Shown here one piece after another: positions 58,755 to 64,000 of a DNA stretch of 64,000 nucleotides. Source of the stretch: Ehretia macrophylla (lineage: Eukaryota; Streptophyta; Magnoliopsida; Boraginales; Ehretiaceae). The first letter of the stretch is position 1. Each line of letters opens with the position of its first letter. Position numbers and translations under genes: made by a program. Below the pieces are notes generated by a model. The model was not told the origin of the DNA. It saw only the letters and a program-made list of their open reading frames with translations, and did no database searches. The DNA lies in the NCBI GenBank assembly GCA_037974665.1, contig CM075768.1, positions 14,127,001 through 14,191,000 on the forward strand, given 5' to 3'.

Positions 58755-59214
58755 AACATTGTTGGTGTAACTAATGATGAGTTGATCATACGAATTAGGT
58801 AGACTTTGAAGTAAAATCTCTGCACGTTCAAACTCCACTATTTTATGCCGAATTGTAGTTAATTGAGAGAATAGCGTATTTAAGATATTGATATGATCTT
58901 TCACCGATATGGACTCACTCATCCGAAAGGTGTAGAGTCTCCTCTTCAAGAAGATTTTGGTTGTGAAGTGACTTGACCTCATACAGTTTGGTCAACGCAT
59001 CCCAAATTTCTTTTGCCGACTTCTTTTCCTCAACGCTTGACAATATTGAATCTGCCAATGCCAGGTACAGATTAAGCATAGCGTTGTCATCTATCTCTTT
59101 CCACTTGTCGTCTGTCACCTCTGCTGGTCTATCTTCAATTGCTGTCAAGCAATTCTCATTTCCTAGAATTGCCTTCATCTTCAATTTCCATAAGGAGAAA
59201 TTATTCTCGTTGAA
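58750..59214 (-). pseudogene. Copia gag fragment, inverted
   Basis: On the minus strand it encodes 'MKMKAILGNENCLTAIEDR' through 'SAKEIWDALTKLYEVKSL' and 'KHRLYTFR'-like sequence to 'SYDQLIISYTNNVL', homologous to Gag residues about 10-165. It joins the forward fragment at 'gaaag' and a last forward fragment at 'ttgaa' (59,210-59,214). Both joins are 5-bp identities shared by the two parent sequences. Confidence 0.85.
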
Positions 59215-59274
59215 GAGGAAACTCTACACCCTTCGGATAAGTGAGTCCACATCAGTGATAGATCATATTAATAC
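59215..59274 (+). pseudogene. Copia gag fragment, forward, last piece
   Basis: Encodes 'KRKLYTLRISESTSVIDHIN', homologous to Gag residues about 99-118, then stops being copia at about 59,274. Confidence 0.8.
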
Positions 59275-62268
59275 TGATCGCGTCGTTTTGCGCTAAAAAA
59301 TAGTAAGGTTAAATGATTAGAAATATTGCTTACCTTGAATTACCTCTAACTGTGGCGAGTAGAGGATCGATCCACAGAGATTGGGTTATCAAGTTAAGTT
59401 AAGTCCTTAATTTAGAATTGTTTGACTATCTCCCGTCACGGATAAGTTTGATTAAGTTCAAAAGTCCAAAGGTACGGTAGTAACGAGATCTAAAAGTGAA
59501 TTGAACAAATGTACTAAATTGAAGAATTATAACACTTAACAATAAAAATGAAAATCTAAAGGGTTAATGATTCAGGGTGGTTATAGCTCGGTATACGCAA
59601 GTACAAAGTTATTGATTCAAATTAAAAGATAAGTCCTTCAGAAATACGGCTACAAGCTCCTACTACTGAGATGAGCCTTTAGTTACATAAGTGATAAGAT
59701 TAATTGATTAACAAGACTGGATGTGTTGGTACAACCTAACGATATCTAATCTCTCAATTAATCTTTCACTTATGTAACCTGGTGGTGTTGGTACAACTAG
59801 ACTAGAATCCATCCGAGGTAGTCTCGTATTGCCACTGGTTTACAAAACCGGGCGTATATGTACTTTCAATTAAATATAACATAACTACAAGTATACATAT
59901 AATTAATCAAAGAATACTTAGAAATAAAAATACGAGACTTTAATAAATTTGAATCAAAAAATATGTACAAGAGTAACTTCACACGTACTACCCCGAATCC
60001 CAAGTCTAGTGTGTCATGATATACTATAAAGTACAAGAAATCATAACGAAAACCGAAATAAAAGAATACTTATCATGTTGAACGGATTTCGGTAGACCGG
60101 TATGATTTCGATATGTTGATGGCTCACTAGACCCTCCCCTCAGGATTAAAACTTTGCACACAACTAAAAATAATAATTAAAACACTCAAAACTCACTTCA
60201 CAAATACTAGAGTAGCACAATCTAAGCTAATAAGAGGAAATGGTACGGTTTTCAACAATGAAAATTGTGCTATTTAGAGGCAGAATTTTAGGAGGGCGCT
60301 TGAACGCCCTTCTGCACTAAGAATTTTTTATATTTTTTTGTCTTTTCCTTCTACACTTTGTCGTCCATTTGTCCGTCATTTTCAAAAAGTGGCGCTCTAG
60401 CGCCGAAAAGGGGAGCTCGAGCGCACGTCTAGCTGCACTAGGTGAACTTTGACTCCGAATTTTGACTTTGACTGGCTCGGTGACTTTGACCATTGACTGT
60501 TGACTTTGATCGTTGACCAAAAAGTTGACCAGGTCTATTTCTAGGTTTCTCAGCATCCTAAATCCGTTTTTGCACTAGGTTTGGCCAAATTCAATCTCGA
60601 ATTGCTCGTTTTAAAGTCGTTCTACCATTCTTCACTAGTGTTGCGCTGAATTTCTTGTTCAAATGTTGATTTTTGTGGCCGTTTTTGCTATTTCTTCTTC
60701 AAAACTTATATTGCACTAAAATTGTGTAAAATATACAATTAAGTTTGAAATAATAATGCAATATTCATGATTTGATGGGTTAAAATTACTAAAAATATGG
60801 ATTATCAACCTCCTCAAACCCATTCTTTACTTATCCTCAAGTAAAGGCATCAATTACTTCATAGATACAAAAATATTAAATTTAAGCAGTCAATGTATTC
60901 ATACAGTTAGATTTTATAAAATACAAGATTAACAATGAGTTTGTCTTCCAAACAATTCCATCCCAAGAAATCGTTTTGTATCTAGATGAATAAAAACCAA
61001 CTTAATTATAAAAAAAATCATTCGAGCCTTTTTAAGCACTTGTAACTCAATTATGAGGTAAATAAATTAATCACGCAAAATTTATAAAATCAAAAATATT
61101 TTTTATGGATAGTCATAAAATGTTAAAACTCAACTATCTTCCAAATCATGTAATACTCCCTTAGATTTTTTCTATATATATATTTTTTTATGAATAGATG
61201 ACTTGAATGATAGATGTTGGTTGATTCAACGACTTCATTGAAGTAATGCATTTCTTCGGTTGAATTGTATATGGTGAAAGAAGGCTTGTTTGACAAGATT
61301 TATATTGAAAGTTTTTTCATAACAAAAATGTTCAAAAATGGTTAGAAGAAAGAATTTGTTATGAATTCATTTTATTCATCTATTTGCTGAATCAACACTT
61401 TTGATATTTGAGTGACATTGAGCGAGTCAATCTATACATTTTTTTTTTTCAAATGAGCATACCGATCTAGAAAAATAAGTCAAGTTTTAATAAAACATAA
61501 CATCTCACATTGAAAACGCCTCAATCTACTCATTTTTGATAATTAATAAAAAAAAAACTCTAATTGAATCATGTGACACTGTTAGGATGTAATAACAGTT
61601 AACAAGGTTTCAAAAATTCTAGATACAAACTTAACTCTAGTGGGTAATTATTTTTCCTTTCCAAATTCACAGTTAATTCAAATATTTTATCAAAATCCCA
61701 CCATATATCAACAATTAACACTCAAATTTAATTATTATGAATAAGTGAAGTAAAAGTTTTGAAATTTTTTTTTTTTTTTTGAAAATTTTGTATCAGGTTG
61801 GTATCAACTTTTTTTCCTCCTCTTCAAACCCGAGCCTTACATTGTCCTCAATGAAAGAAAACAATGTAATGCAAAGTAAAAAGAAAGATACAACCTGATA
61901 AACAATCCAAGCAATGTTCCTCAAAAACTTCTGAAAGAAGAATTGTCAAACAAAATCTCAAAAATCAACGTTAGTCGTGAGTTTAAATAAAAACTAAAAT
62001 ATTTCTAAAGAAAGGTGAAAAAAAAAAACATAAACGAAATAAAATAAAGCACGTCGTGTGATGGCTCAGACCCAGCATGTAGCATAATATACTTAATTGC
62101 GTATAAATTGGTGCTAGTTTAAGTGCTACATGTGTGAATGTGTTTATTTTAGCATTTAAGATTTAACCAGTAGTTTCATTTCCTTTTATTTTCTTATTTT
62201 CTTTTAAAAAGGGACACTAATACTATTAATTCAAATAAAATAATTTTTACTATTATTGTGACATGTAT
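59275..62268 (-). mobile_element. Non-coding retrotransposon-like DNA, probably minus strand
   Basis: There is no gene. Read on the minus strand, 59,350-59,390 contains 'ctctgtggatcgatcctc', a phrase I associate with the leader of Tat/Athila gypsy elements. 'ccaacac(c/a)' units occur twice with the same context (59,725 and 59,785). Near 60,820 and 61,825 the plus strand has 'cctcctcaaaccca' and 'cctcttcaaacccgagcc', each followed by a phrase like 'cctcaa(g/t)'. These suggest a large non-autonomous element or its relic, with edges I cannot define. A short palindromic GC-rich stretch lies near 60,390-60,430. Confidence 0.35.
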
Positions 62269-64000
62269 TGTGACGCCCGAGACCTAGTACATACATATCA
62301 TATTTATTTACATATATTTATGTGTTTGATTAAGTGATTATATGTGATTCTTGTTTATTTAGTAAAATTGCATTCAATTAGAGGACTAGTTTTACATTCT
62401 TTTTGAAAAAAAAAATTAAATAAACTATGATTAATTAATGTAAATAATATAAATAATCTATTATTTTACTATAACAATTATGTGAAAATATTTCCTATAT
62501 TTAGTAGACATTTTTTTCATTATTTAAAAAATGAGCCCTGAGCCCGGGGTAAAAAATTAAAGTATTTTATTTTTCGAAATCCGTATTTTTCCTTTAATAT
62601 GCATTTATTTTTGGGCTTACGTTCATAAATCTGATGTGCATTAATATTTATTTACTTTTATTTTATAATTAACCGACTTGCTCGGGACATGTCTTTTATT
62701 ATTTTAATTATTTAAAATTGTTTTACATGTTTTAAAATTAATTTATTTTATTGTTTGAATGGGAAGCCTGGGCCCGAACCCGAACGAGTTAGATTATTTT
62801 CAATATTAATTATATTTATTTTTAAATTGAATTTAAAGGGATTATCGAAAAAGATTCTCTTAAAATTATTGTTTATTACATTTAATGAATTTAAATTTTT
62901 CGAGTCCGAGTGATTTTCTTTTAATTTATTTATTCTATCTGATTTCATAGTTTCCTTACGTGAATTATTATATGAATTTGTTCAGTGTTATCTACGTGCA
63001 TTGCATGCTAGGGAGAGTAGAATTAAGTAATTTTGATTTATTCGGGCTTAGGTGTTATTTTATTTGGGTCTAGTTTTTATTTCGTTTAGACTTAATTTGT
63101 TTTCGTTCGGGCTTAGTACGGATCAGTCAAGTATTTTAATTGATTAAACTCAATCCGGTTATATCTTAGTCTTGTGTATTAATTCCTTAGCATTTTATAT
63201 TAGTTATTATTATTATATATATATATAGATAACAATGTATTCAGTAAAGCAAAGAGAAATGGAATCGCTGGAAAGCTTAGCTTTATGTCTTAGTTTAATA
63301 AATATATATTATAGTGATCAAAGCTTAAAAAAAGTCAAACCCGATTGAAGTCATAGTGGAGTTCTAGCTTCTGTTTAGTGGTAGGCATTATTAGATGTTA
63401 GTTTTGAAAACAAAACACAAAAGCAGAGAGAATAGCATTCGGGGGTGGCTTAGGCATTGGTGGTCCATTAATATTAGTTTATATATATATATATATGATA
63501 GACTAAGCACTCAAAGCCAAAGTACAATCTCTCATTTCCGATGGCAACAACAAGCAAAAAAAAAAAAAAGAGAAAAGGAAATCGGGAACAGGGAGCAAAC
63601 AGGAAAGAAGAAGAAAAAGGAAGAAAAATAAAGAAAAACAAATTTATGTCAAGCTAAAATTGAGCATTCTTGAGCTATTTTAAGGAGATTTAAGGTGGTT
63701 TCTTGCATACTCCTCCCATTTCTAGCCTTTAAGAGGTGAGGGAGTTTGCATTTGTTGCATTTTAAAGTTTATGTTATCTTTTGAGATTTTATGATTTGTT
63801 GATATTAGTCATTGAAATGTTTAAATATTGTGATATATATGTTTTATATGCTATGTAGACCATACTTGAATAGTCTATTAGCTTCTACCATGGTTGAATA
63901 CTTGAGTTGTGTGAAAGAGATGATGAATAGTGACGAAATTTAGGGTTTTGCTATAACTTGCTAATTAGAGTGAATTGATGTTTCATTTAGATGCTCTAGA
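62269..64000 (+). mobile_element. Gypsy-type (Tekay-like) LTR, running off the window end
   Basis: Begins 'tgtgacgcccgagacc', a typical Tekay/Del LTR start, and continues without a gene to the end of the window. The AG-rich stretch at 63,555-63,640 and a TA tract near 63,480-63,497 resemble those in the LTR-like region starting at 22,259. The internal region and second LTR would lie beyond 64,000. Confidence 0.5.

Larger units (their letters stand above)
54910..59274 (+). mobile_element. Second copy of the copia family, truncated, rearranged and invaded by a solo LTR
   Basis: The LTR remnant (about 54,910-55,446) is homologous to 10,333-10,840, including the TATA 'cctataaatagagg' near 55,085 and the end 'tatccaaca'. 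The primer site is mutated to 'tggtatcaaagc' (55,448-55,459). The leader and gag follow. Gag is split at 56,043 by a 2.5-kb solo LTR, continues at 58,555-58,754, then runs backward (58,750-59,214) and forward again (59,210-59,274). No protease, integrase or reverse transcriptase follows and there is no 3' LTR, so the copy cannot move on its own. Confidence 0.85.

Noticed and set aside
62748..62948. 66-codon minus-strand frame rich in Asn and Lys
   Set aside because: AT-rich LTR sequence translated; no domain.
1..64000. CRISPR arrays, bacterial operons or phage genes
   Set aside because: No regularly spaced short direct repeats with unique spacers and no bacterial gene order; introns and plant families show a eukaryotic nuclear region.

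Overview
This is a gene-poor, strongly A+T-rich stretch of a eudicot plant nuclear genome. Three things point there: two sieve-element-occlusion (SEO, phloem P-protein) genes with GT-AG introns, a DUF247 (UPF0481) plant gene, and plant-type retrotransposons (Ty1/copia with a Met-initiator tRNA primer site, Ty3/gypsy, an L1-type LINE, TRIM-like elements and several MITE families). I cannot place the species from sequence alone.

Layout. 1-4.6 kb: no gene; two long-inverted-repeat MITEs with probable 9-bp target duplications, then a C-rich tract. 4.6-6.6 kb: a DUF247 pseudogene with an in-frame stop and a 0.67-kb fold-back element inside its coding region. 7.1-17.3 kb: a decayed minus-strand LINE split by a plus-strand Ty1/copia element (10,333-15,547; 508-bp LTRs, 5-bp duplication). 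17.7-21.1 kb: a fold-back element holding a tandem TRIM array, itself split by a roughly 2-kb LTR. 21.1-22.0 kb: degenerate tandem repeats split by a hAT-like MITE. 22.3-34.8 kb: retrotransposon wreckage. This includes a Ty3/gypsy relic with gag and protease remnants; its 3' LTR is split by a copia relic that carries five tRNA-like modules.

35.3-50.5 kb is the only part with apparently functional genes: two SEO genes in convergent orientation, tail to tail about 0.8 kb apart. The plus-strand gene (35,272-45,839) is spread over 10.6 kb because its introns hold at least four transposable elements. The minus-strand gene (46,651-50,487) is compact and keeps the family's cysteine-rich tail. Their exon lengths and phases match closely, so they are paralogues. 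SEO proteins form the filaments of sieve elements that are linked to sealing after wounding.

50.5-64 kb: more repeats. There is another TRIM, a Tourist-like MITE, and a second, heavily rearranged copy of the same copia family. The second copia copy carries a 2.5-kb solo LTR with exact 5-bp duplications and a gag fragment flipped between two 5-bp microhomologies. The window ends inside a gypsy-type LTR.

All exon boundaries come from reading splice sites and reading frames, and all family assignments come from recognised motifs. No database search was run.
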